This document shows, piece by piece, positions 1 to 14,836 of a DNA stretch of 64,000 nucleotides. The stretch's first letter is position 1. Each line of letters opens with the position of its first letter. The translations under genes and the position numbers were made by a program. The notes under the pieces were generated by a model that made no database searches, had not been told where the DNA came from, and saw only the letters and a program-made list of their open reading frames with translations. The stretch is from Ramazzottius varieornatus (taxonomy: Eukaryota; Tardigrada; Eutardigrada; Parachela; Ramazzottiidae), in the NCBI GenBank assembly GCA_001949185.1, contig BDGG01000009.1, forward strand, positions 1,473,601 through 1,537,600, read 5' to 3'.

Positions 1-2089
<2,089 letters not shown>

Positions 2090-2765
2090 AGTGTTTTTGC
2101 TTCTTGAGCTTCAGTAGAATCCTGTCGTGGGAAGCTACTTCACAGAGCTGGAGGACCCGAAGGTGAAGAGTAGCTCGCGGAGAAAAGTTTTCGACGAGGA
2201 GAGAACGTTCACAAGTCTGGAAAAGCGCAACTGACTTGACAGCTCAACGCGGTGGCTCAGCCATGAGGCGCAGAGCGGCCAAATGTCAATAACCGCCTCT
2301 GCCGTCCAGCTTTTCATTCATCTACTCGGCGGATTCCAGCGCAAGCTATGCTCAGAGCAATAGCGTAGCGGTACAACGTGCTCTTTACTCGTCGTTCGAT
2401 CCGCTGTCTTCTGGCGGAGCGACGAGCAAATCTCAAACCAATCAAGTGGCAATTTAAACAGTATGCTCCGCCTTTCATAGTTCCATGTTTACGTAAATCA
2501 TGCCCCTTCTTACTGTCCCGCAGAATCATGTTGAAGTCATCCTGAATTTGGCTGCCCCAGGGTGTCATTTACGCTGCAAATTAGGTATTTCGGTCCATTC
2601 TTCAAGTTGGCTCAGCGTTCTGCAGCTGAACTTCAGCCGGATCTTTGCTCCTGTCCCTTATCCTGCTCGAGAGTCCAGAAAGATCATTTCTCTCCGTCTG
2701 GTTGCAGATGACTCTGTGCACTAGAGCTTGTGGATCGTTTTGGAGGATCAGGATAACGCGTGAGG
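2090..2765. promoter_or_regulatory. Divergent intergenic region between tubulin and EHMT-like gene
   Basis: About 680 bp separates the two outward-facing start codons, so it must hold both promoters and 5' UTRs. I see no convincing coding exon in it: the open frames are short and start-poor. No clear TATA box can be assigned. Confidence 0.4.
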
Positions 2766-5700
2766 ATGGCTGATGGATGGGCGCAGAACACAGCAGTATG
2801 GGACTCGGACAAAGTCCAGTCCAACCCATCTACTCCAGAAGATGTAGAGATGTCCGTCGGTCGGGACACCATTCATGTTGGCGTGGCAGGGGGGTGTCTG
2901 TTCGAGCCGGATGAGGAGATGGGCATGGTGGTCGACGGCGTTCTGGTGATGCCAAACAATCCACAAGGTTAAACCGTCCTCTTTGATTTACCCGTTTAAC
3001 TTCCGGCGCATTTTTCTAGCTTGACTCATAGATCAGAATCATTTAGAAGTTAGGATAGTGGTCCAATCTTCAGCATGTACAGTAGTGTCATGCATGACCG
3101 GAATCACTGTCTTTGTTTTCTAGAGAAAGCTCCGGCTGCAGGTGCGAGCACTCGATCGTGGGGAAGTTACTTGAACGAGCAGCAAGCCGAGTTTCGCCAT
3201 GAAGAACCTGATGGACAATGGTCGCAGCAACATCCATTCCATCAACCCTACCTACAAACTTCCCATCAGTCAAACGTCCAGCCTGAAATTGACTGGGCGG
3301 TCAGGCTTCGTGGGCCAACAGTGTCTTTCGAACAGCAGTCGCTGTGGACTCTGCATCCCAACAGTCTTCGTCTCGAGGATCAAAGACCACACTTTTTTCA
3401 CCTTCGTAACAGTCGTCTGCTGGCTCAACCTGGACGTCACAGACATGTTGTGCCACCCGATCCTGCAGCTATCAGCCGAAGGAACATGCGTCAAAGGGAG
3501 ATGGAAGAACAGGAACGAAGGAAGTACGTCGCGCCTGAGAAGCGCGCGCGGAAGACGGTTAATCCACGGCCTCCTCCTCGACCCAGAGGTACATTCTTAT
3601 AGCTGCTCTCTGTTAAGTTGTGGCAGTTGTATCATTACCGTGACACCATACTTTGTTTTTCTAGCTGTTCTTGTTTCCGCGGAGGACACGGAGATGGTGG
3701 GCACAGAAGAAGCTGCCGATCGTCCAAGACCTTCTAAGTTGCGGAAACGGTATCTTGGTTTTCGAACTTGATCACTAACTCATCAGCGCTAGCTCCTCAG
3801 GGCTCATGTTCATACTCTTCGTCTCTCACCCTATCTGTAGGTTTGCGGAAGATTCGCCTCAGGTGATCGATGTGGTGGCTCTTGGATCACGAGGTGGGCG
3901 AACCGAAAAGCGAGCTGCGGATCTTCACAAAGTGGAGAAGTCGGTTGACGTTGGGAAGAAGGCTGTAAAGAAAAGAACACCTACGCCAGCTTCCGTACCC
4001 GATGACGAGGATGAAGCGGTATCTTTTGAATGTCTCCTTCAAGCCGCTTTCCAAACAGCCACCTTTGGCCCTGTTTTTGCAGTTTGAAGAAGAGATGACG
4101 ACGGTCGTCGGTCCTCCTTCTTCGTCCGCTTTATCTGAGGGTTCTTTGGATGGAGTAACGCGGTCCCTGGACAAGCTCCGCGTCAGGAAGTACAGTTATC
4201 CCAGCACACAAAGCGGTCGGCTTGACGCCACGGCTTGGAAGAGTGTCAATGGCGAAGTGCGTGTGAACTTGTGGTCCGTGTTAGATCGTAACATTGTGTT
4301 GGCTTGTCACTACAACATACGCAGTAGTATGGAGTAACTGCGTACTAATAATAATGAAGATATTCTTTGAGTGTAGTTTGGGGCAATCATGCAGCGTTGC
4401 TTCTGCTCGGTACCAAGCGAGGATATCACGAAACGGGAAACCATCAGCCAGTTGGAGCTTTGTGAGCAGGAGTTGATCAAAGAGAAGAAGATCGGCACGA
4501 CCTGCTGCGCACCATATCGCAACTCACCAGCAGGGACCAAGATTTGCGATCGGAATTTGGAAGAAGGTGAGCAGAACCAAGTTCGCTACCTTCCTCAGAC
4601 GGCAGTGTTGGGTTTCTTCTGCGCAAAACACTCGGCCCTTCTCTCCCAACACAAAGTCTGTCCCTACTGCAACGAGTTCTACGAGAATGGAAACGTAAGT
4701 AGTCGTCTTCCTCAGCTCTAGCCACGATGTCGCATTACTATAATTTCCCTATTACCTTCGGAAACAATCTTTCCCGGAGGATCTTCGATGCTTGAGGGTT
4801 TGTGCTCTAATTCCAGAAGACCTTCCTGGTGTGCCGAGCGATCGAAGGGGAAGAACATCTGTTTCATCTGAAATGTCGATCGCGGATGACCATGTTGCAG
4901 CAGTGTCCGCATTGCCTGCACGATAAGAGAAACACAGTAGAGGAATGGTACACGGGTCCCAAGAAAAGGTAAAAACTTCTGGTAACTGTTGTGCAGTCTA
5001 TTCTAACATGCACAAACCTTGTTTATTTTCAGTTCACTCCGACCGATGACCAAGTCTTCCGTACAGAAGGACAAGCATCTGTTTTCAGACGCAGACTTCG
5101 TCACGGTGGAGTTACCGGATTTCCAAACGAGTGGTGGAACCTTCCGGTTCACCGGATATATCCCTAAAGATCAGCTTGACACACTTCGATCCAAGGACGC
5201 ATCTTCGATCAGGTAATCTGCCTAATTACAACGTCACACTCCCTACCTTTCTTGTGGAACGTACAACGAAGATTCTTTCTCCTGGTAGCGAGAGAACTGA
5301 GCTTGTAGCAAGCTTGTTGACTATCGCTCGAAACCAACCTGCCAACCGGGATGCGCTGGGGCAGGTCGTGACTCAAAGTCCAGCTCTTCTTCATAACTGC
5401 GCCAAGTGTGGTGATGTGCTTTCGGTGGTTCTTCTCCATAAGGTATTCACTTTTCTTATTGTCGAGGTATATTTGGGATGTCGGCAAATGACCTATCGAG
5501 CTTCCGCGTCTCGAGTGGGGCGCATGTTTCAATTGTTTCTGGCCTCTGATGTGCGTCACTTCAACAAAGGATTGTGCTAAAATCATCTGGTGTCTTCTAC
5601 ATACTTGTCTTCAGTTCAGAGTGTATCATGTGGATTTTGAGCTGTAACTGTTGCATTTATGCAGATGGGATGTGATATCAACGTGGCTGAAGCCTCGGGA

Positions 5701-8700
5701 CTGACTCCGTTGATGGTTGCCGCCATAAACCAGCAATACGCTGTCGTGCAGGCCTTGATTGTGCTTGGAGCGGACCTCAACTTGCAAGTAAACGAATGAG
5801 GCCCATTTTAATTCCTGTTTCCCCAGCAGCAGCAGGCTTTCTCTAACTTTTGACATGATTAAGGACGATGGTTGCAGGACGAAGAGGGCAGGACAGCGCT
5901 GCACTGGGCAGCCAAGAAGAAGGAAGCGCGCTTGATGCGTTATCTACTGAAGAATAAAGCGGACCTGAGGATGCTGGTACGTTTGTGTAGTGACAATTTG
6001 AATGATCATCGGAACGACAGCCATGTTTTCTTTCAGGACAAGAAAGGCTTCGTGGCCACATTCTGGACCATGTCGTGGATTTCCTATAAGGAACTGCTGA
6101 GTTTGGTCCTTGACGGTATCGACCTCCGTTGTTTGGACTACGACCACTGGAGTCTACTCCATTGGGCTGCCTTTCTTTTCCGCAACGAACTGCTGGTCTT
6201 TTTCCTGGACCTGGGCATGGCATCGTTGCCGGACATCTGGGGAGACACTCCAGTGTAAGGAGGAAGAAATCTGACATTGTACAACTTTGTTCGCCCGGTA
6301 ATTACTTCGTTTGGTATTGATCTTCTGTAGGCATGTGGCCGTCAGGGTGGGCAATTTCCAGTTCGTCCAGATGCTGCTGATGCGAAACCCCCCACTGGTC
6401 ATTTGGGCCGAGAACCACAAAGGACAATCGCCGCTGCAACTTGCCCAGCATCTTCTGGACAATGAGCCCAAAGCGGAGGAGGTGGCCGCCTTGCAGAAAA
6501 CCGTCGAGCTGATGAGGTACTTCGCCATCAGTGACCCCACAGAAGCCGATGCCAGTGACAAGTCCACGGAGGGACCGGTTCGAGGAGACGTCAGCGGGTA
6601 ACGATTGGCCCTTGACTGCTGTAAGTCACTGCCAAGTTAGTTTCAAACATTTCCGCCTCTTTCTTGTCCGTAGTGATATCACCGGCGGTAAGAGCTACTT
6701 GCCCATTCCATGCTTCAACTTTGTCAACCGGGAACGCTATGGCAAAGACCCCTTCATCTACTCCAACGTCGTCGTCCGCTCGCTCTTCTACCAGCATCAG
6801 CCCAAGCCCCTCAAGTCCTCGGAGGTCAAGAAGCCATGTAAGCTGAGTCTTGAGGGACAAGGCGGACACTGTACCGTCCCACAACTCTGTGCCGCAAAGT
6901 CTTGTGGTGTTCGGCACGTCGGAAAGAAGGGCAGGGTTAGCGTACAGGCTGAAATGGTCAACGGCTTCTTGGTCCCCTCGGCTGAGCTGGCAACTTTCAG
7001 GGTAACTGGCCAACCGGTGGCAGTTCCCTGCGATGGCAAGCGACCTCCCACCACTGTGGAACTGGCTCGACTTGTCCAAAGACTGTCCGAGCAAGCGGCT
7101 GTCAGGCCGGACCTTCGCAAAGACCTCTGCCACATCATGGCCATGCTCACGTCGGAATTCCGCAAGGTCGCTATCTCTTCTTGTTTTTCCCTCATGCACA
7201 ACAGTTATTCTCCATTGTGGTTGCATTTTGTGGTTTGCAGGATTCGCGGTCCATGGACGATCTTCTGCCAGCCATCAAACTGCCAGCCGTGGTTGAGAGA
7301 AAGAATGGTGGACAGCGTCTTCGCTCCTCTTCGGTAGGTGACTTTCGGCGGAGCGGTAAGAAGTGGTGGGTCTCTTGGAAGAGAAAGTCTCGGCGAGAGG
7401 ACAGTGGAGACAAGAGCTACGATAGCTTACCGTGTTACAAGATGGACCTCTTCCGCGAACTGGAGAAGGCCAATTGTGAGGTACGCTACTGTAACAGGCG
7501 AAATGATGACGATAGGATATGGACAGTGCTTGGTGTCTTTTGCCATCGACAGGTCTTCCTGAAGGACGCCATGGTGCGCTTCGAGCGAGCGCATCCACTG
7601 GAGCGCTGGGACATGTCCTACTACAGCCCGAAGGCGCCTGGCCGTCACCCACCATGGCGAGCTGATGCTCGGCTGGATGGCGAAGAGGCCTGGTCTGTCG
7701 CTCCACGCCTCTGTCCTGCCTCCGCCAAGTGTTTCGAGTGCGAAGGAGGTCGACAAGCGCTGAAGGTGAAGGCATCGTCGTATGCTACAGTGGAGAGGGA
7801 CGGCGGTGAGGCGTCGTACTACGACCTGTCGGTGTCACGCATTCTGGAAGGTTGCTCGGTCTACTGCCACTGCGACGAGAGCTGTCCGCAACGCGCCACC
7901 CAGTGGCCCACTACAGCTCGACTGGCCCTCTTCTACGTTGATACCACGGTCCAGTGGGGTGTCATGGCCTTGACCAAGATTACCCCGGGACAATTTCTTG
8001 CAGAGTCAGTCCAACATTCCTCTATGATATCTCTTTCTTGACAGTTTTATTCGGTGATCGCTAACCTGAAACCGCGGAAGCTACTATACCGGGGTGTTTT
8101 TCAATTGGTTTTGTAGGTATACTGGAGAACTCGTGTGTGGAAATCTGTACAGTAACGACACGTACATGTACGAGTTGGTAAGGTTAGGGCTTGTTTTCTT
8201 CAACTGACAACTGCAATGGCCATTGTGGTGGTCGCTTAATCGATGTGGTTCCTTGTAGCAAAACCTACAGACCACCGATGTCCACAGCACCTGGGTGGTA
8301 GATGCCAAGTCTGTTGGGAACATCGCACGGTAAGTGTTTAGTGATCAATCTGTTGACGGTTTTCGGCTCCAATCATTGGTTGTATCTTCTGTGCTGCAGA
8401 TTCTTCAACCACTGTTGCAAACCGTCAGCCAAAACGATCGAAGTGTTTGAGCATGGTGTTGTGGTTCCGCGCCTGTGTGTCTTCGCTGTGGCTGAAGTCC
8501 ATCCCGGCCAGCAAATTACGTAGGTCCATTCTTAGTGTTCTTGTACGGTTAGACTCTTACAGCAGATATGTTACAGGCTGGATTACGGCGACAACTGGTG
8601 GAAGGCAAAATGGGACAACGAAAAGATCAAGTGTAACTGTCAGCACCAGCTTTGCAAGTATCGCACAGCCGAGGACTTGAACAGCATCCAGAACGCCGCT

Positions 8701-8784
8701 GAAGAAGCGCCGAACGACTATCAGGAGCCTGAGAACGAGAGTGAAGAAGGAGACGATAGCGATCCAGATTATGACGTTCGTTAG
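2766..8784 (+). CDS. EHMT/G9a-like histone H3-K9 methyltransferase (ankyrin + pre-SET + SET)
   Basis: Predicted nuclear enzyme methylating histone H3 lysine 9. The exons close exactly to 1,419 aa: 2766-2967, 3124-3588, 3665-3749, 3841-4018, 4083-4256, 4377-4694, 4817-4968, 5033-5212, 5289-5442, 5665-5787, 5878-5976, 6037-6254, 6331-6597, 6674-7166, 7241-7480, 7553-8004, 8117-8177, 8259-8329, 8400-8519, 8577-8784. Order: low-complexity basic N-terminus; Cys-rich EHMT-type zinc region (about aa 370-525, including CPYC and CPHC pairs); ankyrin repeats (about 590-870, e.g. GRTALHWAA); pre-SET starting DITGG..PIPC; SET (about 1270-1370) with YTGEL, GNIARFFNHCCKP and LDYGD; post-SET CNCQHQLC. The pre-SET is interrupted by about 250 extra residues and lacks two expected cysteines. 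The ankyrin plus Cys-rich arrangement separates it from SUV39 and SETDB. The first in-frame ATG is used; N-terminal exons are less certain than the rest. Confidence 0.9.
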
Positions 8785-9760
8785 TTTGATCACCCTCTTT
8801 TTGTCTCCCAAACCAGAAAGCGATTTCCACTGTGAAGTTAGCAAATTCCAGCTCAATTTGTTAAAGGTTTGAGACGGGCAGTTGTCCATATAACACAGAT
8901 TCCGTATGAAACTGTGTTCTGGCATTTGTACTCTGCATCTTCTGATTTCTGAACCTTTGACCACAGCAATTAATAAACACAAGTTCCCCCCATAACGGGC
9001 GGTCGCGTTCGAGTATACTCAAAGGCCAGACTCTGACGTTCTGACTCGATCTATCACGGTCACGCGCATTGGCTGAAGCAGAATAAATCAGGCAATCAAC
9101 CAAAACAGTTGAAGCTCGCAAAACTCGAACGGTAAATTCATGTGAGACTGGCGTTACTATAGTCCTCACGAAAGGCCGTAAAACTCCCTTGATTGTGTTG
9201 ATCTTGAAAGTAGATTACGAAGTTTCGCTTTCAAGATAAGCAGCCCTCGAGTAGCTTATCTTAAAACTGAAGACGGATTATTCTCTGCACACTTGACTCA
9301 AAATTTCAAATTTTCATTTTTCAGCTGATCTCTGTCTGCACAGTTCTTCACGTTGCGAGATACAGTACCACGTATGGGCTTCTTGATACCTATTATGCAG
9401 CGATTCCACTTCTCGTAACTGGCGCGTTTTTGCTCTTTACGAAAATATTCCATTACCATAACTGGAAAAAACCATCACGGAAAAAGTCATCTCGGGAGAG
9501 GAGCAATCTCCGGACCCATCACGTGTTTCTGATTACTGGCTGGAACGAGGAAGTAGAATATACGTCCAGTACGCACACTTCCGGCGCTGCGTGTCAGAAA
9601 ATTATTTCGTTCAGTTTGCGCTGCTCTGCAGGATCCCATGCCAGGCAGTGCTGTATAGGCGATGAAGCTGCGAGGATGCACGGTGTGATCGTGATTCGGA
9701 CAGGTTAGGTGGGGTGCGGTGGACCGGAAGTTGCTGTTTAGCACAATCCAGTTGCCCACT
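8785..9760. other. Intergenic region with two overlapping hairpins
   Basis: About 980 bp between two genes on the same strand. No coding exon is recognised. It contains the 3' UTR of the methyltransferase and the upstream region of the phosphatase gene. Two perfect short stems occur at about 9201-9237 and 9233-9262; they share bases and cannot form together. Function unknown. Confidence 0.35.
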
Positions 9761-12700
9761 ATGGATTTGGTGGGAGAAGCCTCTGCAAAAGATTTACCGT
9801 TGCCTGCTGTGGATGCATTGAACGAAGCCAGCTCTGAGGCGGAGACAGCTGAAGAAGAGAAAGAGGAGGTTGCCTCGCCCGCGCTTGCAGCTGACAAAAC
9901 AGTAAGATTGACAACACTTGTCCGCGCATAATAATAATGTTGAGCCGGAAGTGATTCTGAAGAATGATCGAAACGGTTTGCATTCTTTGCAGGTGGCAAG
10001 GTCGCTTGGGTCGGGAAAGAAGCGTCGACTTGGAATTTCCGTAGAAACTGACCAGGTAAGGATCGACAACAGAGCGGAAATAAAGAGAAGATGGTTTTAT
10101 GTTACATCTGTCGTAATTAGAAATTGTAATATTACGAAGATTATGTCAACAAGCGCAAATGACAGCGGACGAGCCAACCCTTCCTCGACCAATTCCATGG
10201 CTAATGCCTTATCCTATGTCTTTCAGTTTTTAAGCCCTTCGAAGGATGCGGACAACGCTAGCACGGCCAACGATGTGGACTTTGCCGACACCGTTTTTCC
10301 TGACCTGCGTTTCGCCAGTGTCAATGGCTGCGGTATCGACCCGCTGTCCAGCAAGAACCGCAACATTCCTTCCCGCGTAGTTGTCCTCTTTGCGCGCCGT
10401 CGTGCTGCTGCGTCGTGCCTGTTAACGCGTCATGAACGCGGCTGGTGGATGCCCTTCTTGGCGCCCAAGCCCGACGAGAGCAACCTGGATGCAGCCATCA
10501 GGCTCCTCAAAATGGTTGGCGCCTTCTCTCTTCATTATGACAATATTCCCTTGGCCTTAGGTAATGTCTGGCACATGGTCGCACTTTTGGCATTGATGCA
10601 TGGTTTGGTCTTGCAGGTTACCGATGAGGACGGTAAAGATTTGGAGCTCAGGCGGATACGCACATTGCACTTGCCGGAAGGACGGTCCAGCAGCGTTTAC
10701 ATATACGGCTGTGTTCTGGATGGACAACAGGTTCGATTGCTCGCACTTGTTGATTATGGATCGGCTTTGTTACTGACCGATTGTTGCTGTCGCTGCTAAG
10801 GTAGCTTCTACCATCAATGCTCTTGTAGAAATCGAAGCTGGAACGGTGGTTGGACGCGAAGCAACTTGCGGCTTTGCTGTCCAAATTCCAGCTGCTGAGC
10901 AAGGAACCGGCAGAACTTCTGCGGGAAAGCCCCAACTCTAGTATGCAGCTCTATCATCCGTTCGAATCATGGGATGAAAAGTGAATTTAATCCATAGTTT
11001 GCGTGTTATAGAGAGCAGCCCGGAAGTTGCATTCCAGGAAGTGTTTATTCCGAAAGTGAGCCCACCGACTGACGCAGAAGTCGCATTAGGAGCTAACTAT
11101 GCTGTAAATAGTGGCTTGAACTCTACGCACATTGGATCGTTGGTTCAGGCAGCTGGGTTCGATGATCGCGGTAGGCAAACTGTCCTGTCTTTCCATGTTA
11201 AGATAGAGATTGCCTTGCCTAACATGGATTCACATGAAACCTGATGTGAACAAGGGCTTGTCGTTGTCCAGACCAAGCGGAAATTTACAAGCTGTTTCAT
11301 ACGGCTTGCTTCCCCTGTGATACAATGAACGTCAACACTTTCAAGCGCGTCATCGAGTCCAACCTAAAGTTAGGAACCTACGATAGCCACGAAGATTTAT
11401 TCAGGTAAGTAATAGATGTAATTACTACCTGCTGCTATTAATTTGCCTGGAGGTAGGATTTGGCTTTTGTTGAGCTGCATGTACTACTTATACAGAGCTT
11501 TCGGTGAGTTTTCCCGTGATCAGGACAACTACCTGACCTTCGATGCATTCCTGGCCGGACTGTGCGCGCTGAATCCTTCGACGCCTCATGGCGGCATTCC
11601 GGCGGAACTGCGCTGTCGCTTCATGTTCAAGTACTACGATAGCGACAACGACAAGGTCTTGAACAGCCTGGAGTTTAAGCGACTTCTGAGGGACCTGCGC
11701 TCTTCCCGTGGCTTACCGGCCGACGAAAGCGCCGTCGAGTCGGAGGCACAGAGCTCGATGGCTGTCTTCGATATACAAGGCGACGCTGCCGGCGCTATTC
11801 CGCTGGATAACTTCCTCAACGCGGTAGGCCACCTTCGCTTCCGCGGAACTTCCTCCCTTTTACGAGTTCAGTCGACGATCAAGCTGAAGAAGGGCGACGA
11901 GGATTCAGGCCATGCCAATGGAACGGCTCGCAAGCGACCCGTTACCGGACACCGACATCTCAACTCGGCCATTTCCGGTAGGCTCTTTATTCTCTGCTTG
12001 CTTGTTTGTTTCTTCTATCATAATTGTCTCTTTTCACAGTTTTCAAGTGATTCTCTTTGATGTTTCAGTGTCGTCGACGGACTTGAACAGCAACAGCAAC
12101 AGAATAGTAAGTCGGAATGGTAAGGGGGAAGAAGCGTACGAGTTGGCCATACACTCGGTTAAAGTCCGGAGAACCGGTATACTTACCGACATCCAGACTC
12201 TCTGGGAAATGGACGGCTCCAGCACGGTAAGTACCATGTGACTCTCTCTCTTGCCTTCTCGCCATGGACTACGAACTATTACCAATGTTTTGTAGGCCAG
12301 CGTAAATGCTAGTGAGCAGCAGTTCCGACTGAACCTCTCTCGCATGAACTCCATGATCTCCTTCAACATGCGCAACAGCGGTAATGAAATGCTTTCTGGT
12401 CTCCGGTAAGTAGCGCCACAGTGCGACCTAACTTGCCTTCTCTTTGTGTTGTAGTGCCACATGTTATTGTGTGTGTTTGAAATTCTGTAGGTACTTTGAG
12501 AAGGAAATCACACAGGACGATGTGTCGCAGGATAAAGGCTTCAAGTCCATCAAGGCGGCTTTTGACTGGGGAGCCACCTCACTGGACAAGTTCGCCGAGT
12601 GCCTGCTGGAAGTCTGCAAGGTCCTTAAACCTATCGTGCAGAAGGAGCCACGCTTGTTGAAGCTGAAATCACCCGTCTATGTACTTGGTAAGATTTCTTC

Positions 12701-13901
12701 CTGAGCGGATCTTGTTGGAGTTGGCCTTGCACCTTACGGGATGCCAGTCGTGAACCTGCGTACACCCGGTCGTACGTTTACCGCGATGCGGGTGTATGCA
12801 GGTGGGTGTTGGCGTTTATTTCCCGATAGCTCGGTCGTCGTGCATTGCTTTACCGTGGGTGGTTTATTATTTTGTAGGGGACGTTCATGGCAACTACAGC
12901 GACCTGATGAGCTTTGAGAAAGTTTTGTGGCGTATGGGTCCAGTCTTGACACCTGCATCCTTCCTCTTTCTGGGAGACTACGTTGACCGAGGAGCATTCG
13001 GAGTCGAAGTGGTTTCCTACCTCTTTGCCCAAAAGTTTCTGGCGCCGGACCGAATGCTGCTGCTACGCGGAAACCACGAGCTTAGAAATGTCCAGAAAAA
13101 TTTCACATTTTATGAGTACGAACTTTGTACTCGTAATCTCCGGGTTTCCCAAGCAGCTTTTGTGTTGTAGAGAATGCAAACGAAAGTTTGGAGAGGCCAC
13201 CGGTGAACGCGTCTGGGCGGCGGTAAACGACATTTTTGACTATCTGCCCATTGCCGCGGTCATCGACGAGGAGATATTCTGCGTTCACGGCGGAGTTCCC
13301 CATTATAAGCTGCTGAATGGCTCGGTGGAAGCCATCAACAAGATACCCAAACCTCTTCGCTCCGAAGCTGATAGCCCGCTGGCTTGGGAGCTGATGTGGA
13401 ACGACCCAGTTGGGTAAGTGAAGGATGAGGAGGAAAGAGCCGTACCGCTGACCTTGTCTAACCTTGTCAGCTTCTGCTCACCTCTGGGGAACTAACGGTA
13501 CTTTTGTACCGTTTTTATCCAGGACGGAACGTATAACACCCGAGTTAGATCGGCTGCTGCAGGCTGATCATGGCTTTACACCGAACAACCGCCGTGGTAC
13601 TGGCCACTTTTTTTCTTCCGTCGCTCTGGATCTCTTTCTCAAAGCCAACGGTCTTTCATACGTCATACGAGCTCATGAGATGAAACAAGCAGGCTTCCAG
13701 GTATGGTCTTGTCTGTAACGTCTCTGCCTTGTGGATAAAGGAAGAAATACCAAAAGGACTTTCTTCTTTTGGCAGATTCAGCAAGATGGTCGTCTGCTAA
13801 CCGTCTTCTCTTCCTCGGGCTATTGCAACAACACCAACGAGGCAGCCTGCATTCTGGTCGATCGGAGAAAGCTACGTACAATCCGACTGGACACCTCCTA
13901 A
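9761..13901 (+). CDS. PPP-family Ser/Thr phosphatase with Nudix-like and EF-hand N-terminal regions
   Basis: Predicted calcium-linked metallophosphatase. The model closes to 942 aa: 9761-9901, 9993-10055, 10140-10514, 10617-10730, 10829-10940, 11012-11170, 11272-11404, 11496-11977, 12069-12226, 12296-12405, 12491-12687, 12878-13115, 13171-13413, 13523-13700, 13776-13901. The catalytic domain (about aa 670-942) carries all PPP metal and phosphate motifs: GDVHG, GDYVDRG, GNHE, HGG, LMWNDP and RAHE, with YCNNTNE near the end. About aa 320-480 is EF-hand-like, with one canonical 12-residue loop ([12 protein letters not shown]) and weaker neighbours. About aa 105-230 resembles a Nudix fold (RGWWMPF, then AAIRLL) but lacks the catalytic REXXEE glutamates. 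Metazoan PPEF phosphatases carry EF-hands after the catalytic domain, so this order is unusual. Exons 2-5 are the least certain; the reading frame is also open across introns 2 and 3. Confidence 0.8.
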
Positions 13902-14094
13902 CACTGCGTAATACCGGAGCCTTCGATGGCAGCTCATTGATTTTACCTTTTAATCTTTCAGTTTTCTTTCGTTCGATCGATACCCAAGTATTCGCCTAGC
14001 GCTTCTGTCCTATGGTTGCGGCCCCTTTTTGTACCGGTTTTAGACATGTAGTTTCGGGGTTGGTTTACAAAAGCTGTTTGGCGGATGCTCTTTC

Positions 14095-14836
14095 TCAAAA
14101 GAGTTTGTTGGTTAGCTGGTCAAATAAATTCATTCGGCGGATGCGTCTGTTGATCTCTCCAGCTCGCATGAAATACTCGGCCATCATGTTTTGCCGATCT
14201 CCGACATCGTCCTGTGCGTCCGTCCTCCTGGGCTTGCCGGCCAGGATATCCATCAGAGTTAGGAACTCATCAAAGTCCAAAAGGCCAGAGTTGTCCACGT
14301 CAATTTCTTGGAAAAGAAGCTGACGCTTCTCCCTGTTGGAGTTGTCACCAATGTTGTCCAAAAGTTGAGACAGCTCGTCAAAGTCTAGCAGACCATCTTG
14401 GTTCAGGTCCAGCAGCTTGAATTCAATTTGGTAGTCTTTGATGTCCTCCTTTGTCAGCCTCGGATACTTTTTCATAATTTCCTCGTAATCCACAGCTGCA
14501 ATATTTCATCTCACATTCAATAGTGGCCACCACACCTGGAAGTTACAAAGAGACTGACCGATATACTTGCGGACGCAGATGTTTATCCTGTCGCGCTCTT
14601 CGTGATGTTCGCTCAGATGAGCTTCATGTACGCCGTCGTAGATGCTCTCTCCCTGTTCCTCATCCTCCGCAGCGTCTTCGGTGTTTCTTAGTTCACCTGG
14701 ACAAGCGCAATATCTGGTTACAGAATAAGGTTTGGCTGCTAGGCTGACATTTGCGCTCACCTAGAGTGCTGAACTTCTCTCGAAGGACATAAGAGACGGG
14801 CTGCCGCGAGATCGGAAAGCTTAGACCAAGACCCAT
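14095..14836 (-). CDS. Small EF-hand calcium-binding protein, possibly myristoylated
   Basis: Three exons, 14761-14836, 14559-14696 and 14095-14495, give 204 aa. Two canonical calcium loops are visible, DLNQDGLLDFDE and DVDNSGLLDFDE, separated by about 36 residues as in a paired EF-hand lobe. The N-terminus reads MGLGLS, which fits the N-myristoylation pattern (Gly2, small residue at 6), and the middle is rich in acidic residues. I do not recognise the family with confidence; it is not calmodulin-like in length and has only one EF pair. The C-terminal third is basic and probably helical. The gene is convergent with the phosphatase gene, 193 bp away. The start is inferred: the same frame stays open upstream, but this ATG is the first one compatible with the first exon. 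Confidence 0.72.

Noticed and set aside
6591-7226. 211-codon open frame on the minus strand
   Set aside because: It runs antisense to the pre-SET exon of the methyltransferase; the plus-strand frame has conserved motifs and splice borders, the minus one has neither.
9487-9999. 170-codon minus-strand frame opposite the phosphatase first exons
   Set aside because: Low-complexity Ser/Ala sequence complementary to the Glu/Ala-rich N-terminus of the plus-strand gene; no homology.
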